64,000 nucleotides of DNA. Source: Malachius bipustulatus. Lineage: Eukaryota > Arthropoda > Insecta > Coleoptera > Melyridae. Positions within the stretch are counted from its first letter, which is position 1. The number at the start of each line of letters is the position of its first letter. A model generated the notes under the pieces. It saw only the letters and a list, made by a program, of their open reading frames with translations. It was not told the DNA's origin and did no database searches. Position numbers and translations under genes: made by a program. Below are positions 33,848 through 46,800 of the stretch, piece by piece. The DNA lies in contig OU342639.1 of the NCBI GenBank assembly GCA_910589415.1, positions 28,466,268-28,530,267 on the forward strand, read 5' to 3'.

Positions 33848-34850
33848 CAGGGTGCACCATGTATCCTTCTCTATATTGCTATCTCCTGAACGCTACGAGA
33901 TACAGGGTCGGTTAAACAAGTCCAAAGGAGCGCAATTTTGTGGCCATCTCGAATCCGTCGAGACACGCAAGATATCTGTGACCGTTCCTGAAATATCCTG
34001 AAAAAACTGAAAAATCGAGATTTCTTATTTTTGCCATATCTTTCTTATTATTGAAAATTAATAAATAATTTTTTTGTAGGCTTGCATAAGCCGTTAAGAG
34101 CTATCCATCTGACATTTCAAAAATTTTCAAGGCCTACTAGATCCAAGAGTTTTCACAGTCAACTTTCGTTTTTCTTATGGCCGCCACATTATTTTTTATT
34201 GTCGTTCGATATGAAAAAAATAATAGAAACCAAAAATTAATAAACTTAAAAAAAAAATTTAATTTTTATTCTTCTTTTTTCAAAGAAAAATCTAAAAATA
34301 AATCGTAGAAAAACGTCAACATTTGTAAAATACGCCGAAATAGTGCTTGCCTTATGGTTTTTTAATTTATCTATGAAATTCGGTCCAAAAATGTGTCTTT
34401 TTTGTAAAGAAAAAACAAGAATAAAAATTTTTTAAATTTATTTTTTGAAGTTTAACAATGTTAAGTTTTTATGATTTTTTTATATCGAACAATATAAAAA
34501 AACAATATGGTGGCCATAAGAAAAACGAAAGATGACTATGAAAATTCTGGGATCTAGTCGGCTTTGAAAATTTTCGAAATGTCAGATGGGTAGCTCTTGA
34601 CGACTTATGTAAGCCAACAGAAAAATTATTCATTAATCTCCAATAATAAAAAAGATATGGAAAAAATAAGAAATCTCGATTTTTCAGTTTTTTCAGGATA
34701 TTTCAGGAACGGTTACAGATGTCTTGTATGTCTCGACGGAATCGAGATGGCCACAAAATTGCGCTCCTTTGGACTTGTTTAACCGACCCTGTATCTGTTA
34801 GCGTTAAGAGATAGCAATATAGAGAAGGATATTATACATGGTGCACCCTG
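33848..34850. mobile_element. Tc1/mariner-type foldback element, CAGGGTGCACC ends
   Basis: The ends are CAGGGTGCACCATGTAT and its inverse, flanked by TA (33846-33847, 34851-34852). The arms of about 370 bases include GGTCGGTTAAACAAGTCC, GGCCATCTCGA and GGATCTAGTCGG-like blocks on both sides. The A-rich middle (about 34210-34490) is not palindromic. No ORF. One-armed relics of the family lie at 13040-13230 and about 60810-61175. Confidence 0.8.
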
Positions 34851-36060
34851 TACAATGTATGATAAATAATTCGATCGATTCTCCAATAACAATGTTTGTT
34901 ATCAGAAAAGAGATTTATCTAAATGGGCTTATAAAAAATCGCCAGCATATAAAAATAATTGAAAACTTGTGTTGGTGAGATTAAAGGTTAATTTAATCAG
35001 TTAATTGAATGAAAACTCTTGAAAAAATGTTTATGAAGTATGAAGAACATTTTCGTGAACGAAAATTCATTAAGGGTTTTGTTTATAAAGGATTTTAGGT
35101 AATTTATTATACTTTCTCTTTGCAGAAATTATTAACCCTCTCCTTGTAAAAATAAACATCATGTATAAAGAATTTTACATCCCTTGCATCTGATGAATAT
35201 CACGTATTATAGATTAGTGAAACGAAAATTAAAGTGATTGTTTCATTTGAATACAGAAATTAATCAATTCTTCGTATCTCTTACCGTTTCATGAAGTTCA
35301 TTTTACCTAAATGGGACAGCCTGTATAATTAAATTAAACAACGACCGGCTTTTTTGAAAGGTCGTATTGTAAAGTAGGTGACATGTAAGTAGTATGGCTT
35401 CGTTCTGAAACACCTATCGAATGACAGGGTCAAAATTGACCCCTCATTTTTTCCATGGGAAAATTCAACTTTCAATGTCTGTATACACTTTAAAGAATTT
35501 CACAGAAAAAAAACATTTGTATTTAAAGATCAGTTTGTGGTTCTGAAGCACTACAGCTGGTGCCCTTTAGATATAATTAGTAAAATCACAATCTTAAATT
35601 CTGTAGGGTCAAAATTGACCCCGCCAATACTTAAGGGATATAAAAATTTAGGTTGGAGAAAGTGTACTCATAGTATTAGTCGTCATCCCTTTGCCTCTGC
35701 TGATGGTCATTGAAACGAAACTGTGAGGCTTGGGAAGTTTTAATAACTTAAAGAAATAAAATCAGTCCTTTGAATAAATCTCCATCACCGCTTTATTCGT
35801 TGTTATACATAATTTACTTCCCAATCTTACAGTCGTACTCTTTCAGAATTTCAAGTTTAAAATTCCTTGAGGTTTTAAAACAAAGCTTGATGTAATTAAG
35901 AAAAGGTGTTTTATACGACAAATCTCTAATGTTTCTTTCATATCGAATATAATATTAGTAATATTGAAATTTTATTTACATAAATCAGAGTAGGTACGTG
36001 ATGAATAGTTAAAATAACAAAGGAGTCGTTGTTTGATTATCAGGGAAGCAGTTCCTTTTG
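34851..36060. other. Non-coding stretch with paired GGGTCAAAATTGACCC palindromes
   Basis: No gene is recognised. GGGTCAAAATTGACCC occurs at 35427-35442 and again at 35606-35621, 179 bases apart. Confidence 0.4.
35427..35621. repeat. Pair of identical 16-bp palindromes
   Basis: Two perfect copies of GGGTCAAAATTGACCC bracket about 160 bases of AT-rich DNA. The motif is its own reverse complement. It resembles end sequences seen in some piggyBac-like MITEs, but no TTAA duplication is seen, so this is only a possibility. Confidence 0.45.
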
Positions 36061-36470
36061 ACGTGATTATTCGTTAAGAAGACGGCGAAATTTGAGTGAT
36101 TCACTCGGGCGTCCCTGGACGGAGAACGAACCCGCGAGTGCTAACGTTGAGGGACCGAAGGGTTTTGCCGTCGCCGACTGCAATTGCCGGGTTCCCCGCC
36201 AACCCACCGACACCTCCCGCTGCTCGGTTACTCGAAGGAGGTACATTATAAGGCCCTGGGGTGGAATACGAACGATGACAATTGTTTCCATCGCAAACAA
36301 CATCGCATACTGCACACTACGCAACCCAACCTTCTTTCACATCTATACTTCCACCCTATAACCACCCCACCCAACCTTCTTCATACATCTCTACTCCACA
36401 CTGACGGGATTCTAGCATCTCTTATCGCCTTTCCTATAATGGTGACAGACCCTAGAGACTAGCTCTTTGT
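36061..36470. other. GC-rich island of unknown origin
   Basis: An abrupt GC-rich block (about 36085-36270) is followed by a CT-rich tract with two similar CAACCTTCTT...CATCTCTAC/CATCTATAC units (about 36328-36395). Frames are open on both strands (85 codons minus at 36067-36324; 89 and 92 codons plus). None carries a domain I recognise. It could be the 5' end of an unrecognised retroelement, a promoter/CpG-type island, or part of a host gene. Confidence 0.3.
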
Positions 36471-37139
36471 TTTCCCTTTTGTTATTAACTCGGATTAGTT
36501 CCAAACGAGAAAATCGACCTAGAGTCATGATTTTCCATTATCACCCTGGGTCAACTATTAATTACTGAATTCGCACTCACTTTGAAAACAATTTCATACT
36601 ATTTTCTGCTGACTCGAAAAACGTGTACCTGTATAACAACAAGAAATCTACACTGATTCCTTTTAGGTTCAGGATCACCTCTAAAAACATCTGGACTACC
36701 TACAACGAATTTAAAATTCATATACAGGAGGTAAGTGTGTAACCAATAAAAGGTTCATCCTTTTCCGAAGTTCAAAAACATTTCAAAAAATCATGTTTTT
36801 TCACAATTGCCGTTTAAAACGAGTAGGTCATGTGTTACAAACAACTGAAAATCGCAATTTTTTTGTCTTCAAGGCCCTTTTCGCCAATTCCAATGGCCAC
36901 CATCACCCCCAATCAATCGCACATTATATTTTTCTAAAACATTCAAAAATGAATCTGAAAAATAGTGGGGGCGAACTAGGATCGAATCCATGATTTTGGT
37001 CTCCATCGTCAGTAGTCTTACTAACAAATGCATCAAGGCAAGGAATCACATTTGAATGACAAAGAACAATAACTGATTTTTTCTCAATTGTATGCCTACA
37101 ATTAGTATCTTAATATTGGAAAAAAAATTTAAAGATAGA
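36471..37139. other. Non-coding stretch
   Basis: No recognisable gene or element end; the 66-codon frame at 36793-36993 has no motif. Confidence 0.4.
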
Positions 37140-37713
37140 ATCTTTGGTCATAAATAAACCAAAAATTTGCTATTAACGTGGGTCCGGAAATACACCGTTT
37201 TTGAGATACAGAGTGTCAAAAAAAGATTACTTTTTGCAGTTTTTTTGAAGATATCTGGGAAAACGTTTGAAATACCCGCGGAACTCAGCTTTTGTACAGT
37301 TTATATCATTGATATAAAAGTTTTTTTTAAGATCAATTCATTATATTTTTCATATTCCATTGGTGTGGATTTTAGGATCGAGTAAAATTTTGCCCTTAAT
37401 TTTCCGACAGATGTTTTGAAACATCCAAAGCTAATTTTTCATCGTAAATGGTCATTTTTCTGGCAAACGGTTCATGTTGGCAGTTATTTTTATGTAGAAA
37501 ATATTGGCGGTTAAAATTGTGCTTTTAAAGAATTTCCAAGTGTCGTAGATATTTTGGGCAAAAAAATCCTACCCAAGCCTGAAATTTAGGCCACTGCATA
37601 TGAAAAATAATAAGCATTAAAAAAGTTGCTAATTTTTAAGGTAGTTTCCGTAGTTTTAAGGTAGTTTTTTAAGGTGTGCATTTCCGGACACACGTTAATG
37701 AGAAATTTATTGT
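37140..37713. repeat. Decayed relative of the 13801-14471 MITE, split by copy F
   Basis: Blocks such as GTGGGTCCGGAAATAC, GAAGATATCTGGGAAAACG, AATTTTCCGACAGATG and TTTTGAAACATCC correspond to parts of the MITE at 13801-14471 and of the related repeat at 51999-52490. The phrase TTTCCGGACACACG at 37681 continues across Helentron-like copy F to TTTTTGATCAAAGAATC at 39705, as in the uninterrupted version at 52424-52488. Confidence 0.55.
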
Positions 37714-37854
37714 TAGTGTATTTTTTAACAAAAAAATACACTATTGAGGACGACATCACTTTTCGAAAATCACCCAAACTCATCAAATGTCCACCGATCA
37801 TGACCCCCAGATCACGAAAAAGTAGTTTTCCAAAATTCACCTGCCCACGATATA

Positions 37855-38282
37855 CAGGGTGATTCAAAATTGAGTGCAAATATTTTTAGGGCTTATTTAC
37901 CAGCCAAAAATAAGAAGTTTTTTTCATATAATCGTATGTCCTAACTTGATTCGTTTTCTAGATACAGGGGGTAAAATTTTGAAAAAAAAATCGATTTTTT
38001 ATTAATTACTCAAAAACCTTTCAGCCGATTTAAATTAAAATTTAAATTACTCCTGGAACATGAACTCCTGTTTTGTCTTAGCTGATTTAATGTACAACCT
38101 CACTTGCATAGTAAGTTTAAATTACCTCATAAGTAAATTACATAAGTGAAAGAAGATGTCACATTTTTGTAATTTTCAGCCCTGATGAAGAAAAATAAAT
38201 TTTTCGAAAGCTTGGTCAGCAAACAGAGTATTCTGATTTAAGTCCCAATAATTATTCGACAGAATTCCCAGTTTATTCTCAA

Positions 38283-38284
<2 letters not shown>
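37855..38284 (+). mobile_element. CAGGGTG-ended insertion in copy F
   Basis: CAGGGTGATTCAAAATTGAG starts directly after TATA of the family's ACGATATA site. The segment ends where a pure TA microsatellite (about 38286-38320) resumes the Helentron-like sequence. No matching CACCCTG is seen at the right side, so it is truncated or one-ended. Confidence 0.45.
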
Positions 38285-38319
<35 letters not shown>

Positions 38320-38859
38320 TTCTCCAAAATCACGATTTTTCGATTTTTAAAACGCTCCTGTAGCTTTATCTTTCAAGATTAGTGAACGAAATTTTGGATT
38401 CTTGTAAAACTTTGGAGTGACGTTAGATTTTCGTTGAAAAATTTTCCAAAAGTCACGTTACTTCTACAGGGTGTCCTTTCAAAGTTCCAAAAATCCGGTC
38501 CTTGAGGCACGGTTTCTGGCCGCAGTTTTCAATCTAGGGAGCTGAAATTTTTGTCAGAGTAAGATGTCCACAAGGAGTGATCTGGTATTGCACTTTAGCA
38601 AAATCGGCCGAGCCGTTTCAAAATGGCGACCATTTGAATTTTCGGAAAATTTACTATTTTTTGAACCCCTGTATGAACAAGATGGTAAAATAACTTTGAA
38701 ATAAAATTAACAGGATTGGAAGAAAATTATTTGAATGTGAAACTTTGGGATGACGTTAAATTTTCGTTGAAAAAATTTTCAAAAGTCGCGTTACTTCTAC
38801 AGGGTGTCCTTTAAAATTTCGAAAAATCAGGTCCATGTGGCATGGTTTTCGCCGAACAA

Positions 38860-39120
38860 AATAATGAGAATGGCAATTAAAGGCTTCTCTAATAACTTAA
38901 CGATTGAATGTTTATTATTAGAATAATATAAAAATGAGGAAAAGCCCATCAGCGATGCGTCGTGTACCCTTAATATTCAGACCCGGGACTACTTGATTTA
39001 AAACCAGCACCAGCACCAGCACCAGCGCACCGTTTTCATCGCGCTCGGCTCGGGCGGGACCACACATGCAGATATGCCTGCTCCTGCCAACCCCAATTGC
39101 AGAAAATAAAAACTCCTACA
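38860..39120. other. GC-richer insertion with (ACCAGC)n
   Basis: This piece is absent from other copies of the Helentron-like family. It contains about four ACCAGC units at 39003-39026 and a CG-rich stretch (TCGCGCTCGGCTCGGGCG). Origin unknown; an LTR fragment is possible (TATAAAAATGAGG at about 38928). Confidence 0.3.
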
Positions 39121-39700
39121 CATCTATATTAACAAGATTGGATTAAAATGATTTGAAATTTGAATTAATGCAATAAAATTTTTATTATTTTCATTAGTAA
39201 GCTAGTGGCGTGGGTAAGAAAATGGTAAAAATGGCTAAATTTCTTTAATTGATTATGAGCACATTTTTGAGGGAATTTACCTGAAATTTTCGGAGTAGAC
39301 AACTACACTAATAGCTTGTAACTCTCCAAAATTTCAAGAAGCAAATAAGAGAAATGGCGGAGTTATTCGAATTTTTTTACATGATGTTTATTTCTCTAAA
39401 ATTTCAAATGTTCGATTTTCAGAACTCGCCTGTAACTTTTTAAAGTTAGTCAGTGGCGGGTATAGGAAAAGGGACGAAATTGTTAAATTTTGTCAATTTT
39501 TTTTTGGTTTATTATATGTAAAAATCTATTTTATGGCACGCTTTCAAACGAAATGAAATGAATTTTTACAGTAAACCACTACGCAAATTCGACCTGACTA
39601 TGGAAAAATTCAGAAAGCCAATTTAAAAGGCGGCAAAAACTTTCATAATTGAATCGCATAAAAATACACTATTTCTGCGATTGATGCGCAAGAAGGTTTT

Positions 39701-40612
39701 TTATTTTTGATCAAAGAATCTGCCATTAAGTATAGCTGCACACCAAAGATTATGTCTCGTTTTGTGAAAAATTATCTTTTTTATTTGATATGCGTGAATA
39801 ATCGGCAAATTAATCTTTATTATTGAAAATAAAAAATGAGACATCTATTTAACTATTCGAGAAATTTCACAAATGTTTCGATTATTAGTTACCAATAAAT
39901 TTAATTCTGCGAAACATAATATATACCAAGTGAAAATTATTGTTTCTCTGTGTATTAATACAACACTGATAAACACAATAATAAAAAGAGAAGACACATC
40001 AATTCCTCAATTTCTGTTTAATTTTATCAATCTATTTTACCTATACACACCTGTTCTCAGTAACCATAGTCGACATCTAAAATAAACGATATGTAATTAG
40101 CTTATGTTTATAAAAAAGAAAAAATTATCAAAAAACATGCCTTTATGGATAAATTTATTCATTTTATTAATAGCAATATGCTTTATTTAATTTAGTCAGA
40201 CTGCATAAAAATAGAGCACAAATCAAATAGAGATTGTTCAATTTTTAAGCTGTTGCATAATGCACAATCATACCTACATAATATCTATACCTCTATGTAC
40301 AACGGGTGTTTAACATTATACATTTTCATGGTAGGCCACGAAGATTAAAACAGGACACTTTGTCGCAAACTGCATAACAGGTAATATGTTTTCATTCCTA
40401 CTTTTGCAAGTTTTAAATTTGATCACTCTGTATGTACTCATATAGGTACTACCTATAAATGTGCACTAGCGACATCATGAGTAAATTTTCTCGTGCGTAA
40501 TCTTAGATACCTAATATTATAACACCCAGAAACAAAAAAAGGTATTTTGAATGATATTATGTAAATAAACACACTCTATTATCTTACTCGGAGTGCAAAC
40601 AATTCGATTTCA
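39701..40612. other. AT-rich upstream region of the MFSD6-like gene
   Basis: No repeat end or ORF with a domain is seen. The stretch CAATTCGATTTCAG ending at 40612 looks like a 3' splice site, so the transcript probably has a non-coding exon further upstream that I cannot place. Confidence 0.35.
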
Positions 40613-40687
40613 GAGGCTCCTGGTCTTTATTTTACTAAAACACTTCAAATAAAGTGTACGTGATAGTTTAGGTCTTATACAATTATT

Positions 40688-40802
40688 ATGGAAGAAGAGA
40701 ATTCCAAAGAAGCACAAGAACAATGCGAATCGGAAACAGGAGGATGTAGGATCAACAAGAAATTAATCGCTTTAAAGTTGACTCTCTTCTTTTTATATGG
40801 AG
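40688..40802 (+). CDS. Mfsd6: MFSD6-like exon 1 (start codon)
   Basis: ATG at 40688 opens an acidic N-terminus (MEEENSKEAQEQCESE) leading into the first half of membrane segment 1. Donor GTGAGT at 40803, phase 1. The ATG is chosen because it is the first in the frame downstream of a likely acceptor at 40612; the leader between has no other in-frame ATG that I can see. Confidence 0.8.
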
Positions 40803-43800
40803 GTGAGTCTAAATTTTTATATTCAAATAAATATCTTATAGTTCAACAACTTAAAAATTTCCCTCGGTACTAGAATTTTATTTATACATTTTTTATTATT
40901 TGATTAATTTTCAAATAAATTATTATTTGTAAATCCTATAAAATTATATACCTACAATCTCTTGTGGCTTTTGAAATGTGCCAAGGCTGTGTATTCTTAA
41001 TTTTAATACGTAGCCATATAAAATTCACATTAAATAAACACAAATAATGCAACAAATGTCACAAAGAAGCAATAGAGCAATCAAAGAGCAATCAATCAAA
41101 AAATTATAGTTGGGCTATAAACAAATAATTATTTTCTGAAAAATTACTCGACTATAATGCCTTTAATATTGAGTTTTTGAAAAAAATGTAATATTGAGTT
41201 ATTTTCGACTCCAAACAACCAATAGTAAGACTTTAAGACTACATCCTTAGGCTATGTCTGTCGAGTCACGCGGGAGACTGTATAATTTAATAATAATTGT
41301 AAAGTAACAAAGTCTCATTGATATTAATTATATTATTCAGGTTTCTTTCTTGAATTGAAGGAAGCTAAATAAAACTTTGAATTCAAGTTCTTCACCTGAG
41401 GTAAAGGACCTCCCGTACTAGAATTCATTAACAAGAATTTTTGAATTCTGTTAATACTTGCATTCGCAGAAAGTTTTAACAACTCATATTATCAGAGTAT
41501 GAACTGTCTGTTCATAATTAGAATTTGACTTTATTGCAACGATATGCGTGAGCTAATTTGAGACAGTTGATTGATGAATTATGAAGTATACAATAATGAA
41601 AAAACCCAATCCGCCAAAGATAAAAAAATATAATAACAATTTTCCTTTCTCTTAACAGCGACATCATCCCTAACTCCATACCTCCCCATCCACATGCAGA
41701 GCATCGGGCTGTCTATCGAAGAAATCGGCATGATATATTTGGCGTTACCCTTTACCACTTTTTTGGCACCACCTTTAACCGGTTTTTTGGTGGACAAGTT
41801 TGGCAAGTATAAACTTGTGGTAATTGTCTCATTTGTGCTGACCTCCGTTCTACACCACACTCTTATTTTTATTCCGCCGCAGGAGACGCCTGGCGTTGTA
41901 CCACCAGGTAGGGTCTTAGCAGTTAAATAAGTCATTAATAAAATTAAGCAGTTGACTAAATTCATCATCGCTTGTAGAAAATTGTCTTGACAAAAATCAT
42001 TCTTGTCAGAAAGACAAAAGTTTCTAGAACTTTTGTGAAAATCTGTTAAACTTGATGCTTCAGAATAAGCATATTTCACGAAAACTTGATCTTCCGTTTC
42101 TTAAATTCTGAACAAATAAAAATTAACAACGCATCAAAGTTTGTATTTTGAAGGGAGTCAGTTTTGGCATAATATCCACACCGCACACTCCACCACGAGC
42201 TTTTTACTCTACCGATTTTATAATTTTGGTGATCATAAAATTATTTGCATTATTTTAAATTGTATAAATTAGAAAAAAAAAAAGACCGTGGGGGATGCAA
42301 CATTAACAAAAACAAATTGGTGCTTTTAATGCTTTTTCTAGTCGTAATTAATTGAAACGGGTCAAGTTTTCGTGGAAACACTCTCGAATAGTACCTACAT
42401 CTAACATACTTTATCAGGTTATATTCTCACCCATCCGAAGAAGATGTATGTGGAAGTGTGGTGGAGTCCTTGCCCGAGTAAGGAATGTCCTGAAGAGGAA
42501 GAACTGGATGTTGTACTGGATTTATGTGTAGATCATTGCTTGTTCCGAATGAACAGAAAGAATAAATTCAATAGAGATGATGCTAGTAACACTGCCATCG
42601 ATGTTGGTCACGATGACGATCTAGAGTTTAGAGTTAGCACAAAGTGAGTTTCTATTTTAACAGCATTTTGACGTCTATGGGTATTAGATGCAGGTGGTTG
42701 ATTTATGGCAGAGAAATAAATTTTAACATGCGACCAGAAAGTCAATTAAGGAAGAAAATTTTAATTACTCTTTTTCTATAAGGTGTCTTTTTTCAAACAT
42801 CGGAGCTTGATGCTCTACAAGATAAAAGTAGGTCATGCCAAAATATCCAATTTCTTAGAAAAAGTCGCGACAAGAAAGTTTAAAAGTTAGTCAAGCTTTA
42901 TAATTCTTGTTTCTTAAAATTTTCCTTTGGTAAAACGATAAATTGAAAAATAGATCACGCTTTTAATTAATATACAATGAATGAAAAACGCCTTTCAGAA
43001 CCGCCATTGTCAGTAAAACATAATATCTGCAATATTCATTGTCATTGCTTTCTCAAAATTTAAGAAAAAAAATTAGACAATGGAAACTTTTACATGCCGC
43101 ACTTTTTGATAAATTTGGAGTTTTCGTAAATCAACCTGTAGGTATACAGTGTGTCTACGAAAGTTGGAGTCATAAATGGAAAACTTTTTATTATCCATAA
43201 AATGTGCTTGGTCTGAAACTTAAAAGGAAATAGTCAGACATAAAATTTATGCAGTCATAAATGGGGTTTGTTCAAAAACAGGAATCTTGTCAAAGAGTAA
43301 TGCACCTTTATTTTTGACAATATCAAAAATTATTACTTCAAAAAAAAGTTGATCAGCACTGCAAATAAGATTCAAATGTACAATAACATGTAATTAAATA
43401 ACAAAAAAAAATCATAATAACTAAATTAATACTACATCTTGTCTCTTGAATAAAATATACAGTGTGTGTCACAGGCATGGTACACCCCCTTTTTTTTCTT
43501 TATTTTTGGAGATAATTTTTTGAAATTTGGTACGTTGCATATTCTCGATAGAGCGCACTTTTTAGCAGAAAATTGAATTATTTCCCACATCCGGTTTTTC
43601 CGGAAATGTTACCAACTTTTTATTTTTAAATGGGACACCCTATATATTATTAAATTTTTGAATTCTATACATTTGTACGAATCCAACAATACCACATAAG
43701 TACAATTTTAAATGTCAAATTTGTTTTTATTAAATTTTTTATTCCTCAATTATAGTGTGCCATGACTATTTCGTTTTACTCCAATTGGATTATCTAATGC

Positions 43801-46800
43801 TGATCTAATAGAAAGATCGAATTTTTGTCCAAAGTACTAAATTAAGTGATTTATGGATAAATTATGCGCACCGGAATGATTTTTTGAGCTGAATTCATTT
43901 TTTTCAAATGGTACCATATTGGTACCGAGGTACCATCTGCTAGTACTTCCAATAAGGAACATTTTGGTGTACCCATTTTGCATCTGTGACGAACATAACT
44001 GAAGTCATGGCACACTATAATTGAAAAATAAAAAATTAAATAAAAACAAATTTGACATTTAAAATGGTACTTATGTGGTATTTTTGGATTCGTACAAATG
44101 TATAGAATTCAAAAATTTAATAATATATAGGGTGTCCCATTTAAAAATAAAAAGTTGGTAACATTTCCGGAAAAACCGGATGTGGGAAATAATTCAATTT
44201 TCTGCTAAAAAGTGCGCTCTATCGAGAATATGCGACGTGCCAAATTTCAAATAATTCTCCCAAAAAAAAAAAAAGAAAAAAAGGGGGTGTACCATGCCTG
44301 TGACACACTGTATATTTGAAAAATTGCATATTTGAATATTATTTACAGTTCTGATCAATATTTTTCAATAACAATTTTTGATTTTGTCAGAAATAAAAAT
44401 GACTCAAACTTACGTAGAAATTATATTATACAGGTTGTCTGGTAAGTACCTCTAATTTCTTGAGAGCATACAGGGGAGGTCAAAAGTCTGTCATAAAAAA
44501 CAATTTCCTAAAGTTACCTAAGGGAATTTTTAATTTTAATTTTAAAATTTTTTCCGAGAAATTAGAAGTCACTTATCGAACAGCCTGTATATTTTCATAT
44601 CTACACAATCACTGTCCTTTTATAAACAGCAAAAAGTTGTAAATCTAACATAAATATTTCATTTGATTATTTTTATTGAACCTTGCTTCTTATTAGTTGT
44701 TAAATGTTCTTCTTTATTTGGGTTTTAGGTTCGATATTGAAATATTATTTTTCAAAAATATTTTTATAAAATTGAAACGTTTCGAGACCGATTGGTCTCT
44801 TGTTCACTCATAAATAATTGTAAAAAACATGTAAAAACTTAAAAATACTTCAAAAAATCATAATTATTATATTAAAATGTCGTAAATGGTGTGTTTTTAA
44901 ATTTAAATTTTAGAAAAAATATAAGTAAATTAATTTTGATCTTGATTTTGACATTTTATGTGTCTGCTTTTGTTTATTATATTTCATTATTGTGTTTGTT
45001 ACGTGTATTTCATTGTACTTATACTTTTATTGTAATGGTGGTGAATAATTAGGGGAGTAATTGTTAGTTTTCAGTAGTAGGTTTTTTTTTTATTAAAAAA
45101 TTACATAAACAAAAAAAAATGAACTAAAAACCTGATTCCTAACAAAAACACACATCAAAAAAAAAAAAAAAAAAAAAACCTACTACCTACTACTACTGAA
45201 AACTAACAATTACTCCCCACAATAATTATTCACCACCATTACAATAAAAGTATAAGTACAATGAAATACACGTAACAAACACAATAATGAAATATAATAA
45301 ACAAAAGCAGACACATAAAATGTCAAAATCAAGATCAAAATTAATTTACTTATATTTTTTCTAAAATTTAAAAACACACCATTTACGACATTTTAATATA
45401 ATAATTATGATTTTTTAAAGTATTTTTAAGTTTTTACATATTTTTTACAATTATTTATGAGTGCACAAGAGACCAATAATCGGTCTCGAAACGTTTCAAT
45501 TTTATAAAAATATTTTTGAAAAATAATATTTTAATATCGAACCTAAAACCCAAATAAAGAAGAACATTTAACAACTAATAAATATTTCATGTACTTTTGA
45601 TAATGATTACAGAAACTCCACTCAGTTTAGACTTGAGTTGGATATGCACCCACATCTTGGTGATCCGATTGAGCAGTTTGGCATGGAAATGGAATTACCG
45701 GAAGATGACGACGTTACAGATATTTCAAAGCGATTTAAATCAAAACTTCTAAAAAAATTTGGAGTTGACGTTCAGGAACTAGAGGAGAATGATCTTCGGT
45801 GTGGAGGAAAAGTTTCATCGGCAGAAGAAAGATCATCTAATCTTCTCAAAGACTTTTCCACCGATTGCATTTTACAGAAGTGCAATTTCAGAGCCGGAGG
45901 TCCTGGTCAGTGCCCACCAGATTATAAAGAAAGCGATGATAAAGTCTTTTGGCTATACTTCTTCCTAAGATTCATGGCAAATATCATGATGACTGCTGGA
46001 GTAACTATCATGGATCCAATTGCTTTATCTCTAGTTGAGAAATATAACGGTGATTTTGGGAAAGAAAAACTATTTTCTAGTTTGGGAATGGCTCTATTTT
46101 CACCAATAGTTGGTGTCTTAATCGATTACAACAGTGAGCGTCTTGGATACACGGATTATTCAGCAGCTTTCTATACATACGACGTTCTTATGTTTCTGGC
46201 TGCAATAATGGTACTTATGTTGCCTTTGGAAAATAAGCTACCTGCCGATAACATATTCCGAGATTTATTAAAGGTTTTCAAACTGCGCGACACGTTATTT
46301 TTCATGTTTTTCTTGTTTATACTAGGAAACCTTTGGGGATTCATTGAAAGTTATTTATTCTTTTATTTGCGAGATTTAGGTGCACCTAATTATTTACTTG
46401 GTATAACTGTGACTGTTGGAACGATTAGTAGTTTACCATTCCTATACGGAGCTGAAGAAATAACCAGAAGGCTTGGGCACGTCAATGTTATAATCATTGC
46501 ATTTTTCGCTCATGCTGGTAGACTAGTTGGATATTCAGTAATTGAGTAAGTATACCTAATTATTCTATTCCCACGTAACAATTTAAAAAAATCAAATTCA
46601 ATTTTTAATAATGTTATACTTTTAGAAAAATTAACAATCTTAAGTATAATCTATAATTATTATTAAAATACTCGTATAGGAAGACTTATTATTTATAACA
46701 CTATAATAATAGGTCGGAATTATATAAGATTTCGTATAAACAGTTACATACGAATGCAAACAAAAATCCTTTTTATAATTGGTTATCGATTATTCATTAA

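Larger units (their letters stand above)
37714..39700 (+). mobile_element. Helentron-like element, copy F
   Basis: Left end TAGTGTATTTTTTAAC with hairpin at 37714; right end GCGCAAGAAGGTTTT at 39700; internal AAAAATACACTA at about 39658-39670. The interior is rearranged: a one-ended CAGGGTG element occupies about 37855-38284, and a partial tandem duplication of the GACGTTA...CTACAGGGTGTCC segment is at about 38386-38480 and 38740-38830. An unrelated GC-rich piece lies at about 38860-39120. It sits between T and T in a repeat whose unoccupied version is at 52424-52488, with no target duplication. Confidence 0.75.

Noticed and set aside
41579..42079. 166-codon minus-strand frame over exon 2 of the MFSD6-like gene
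   Set aside because: Antisense shadow of a verified exon; the sense strand has correct splice sites and membrane segments.
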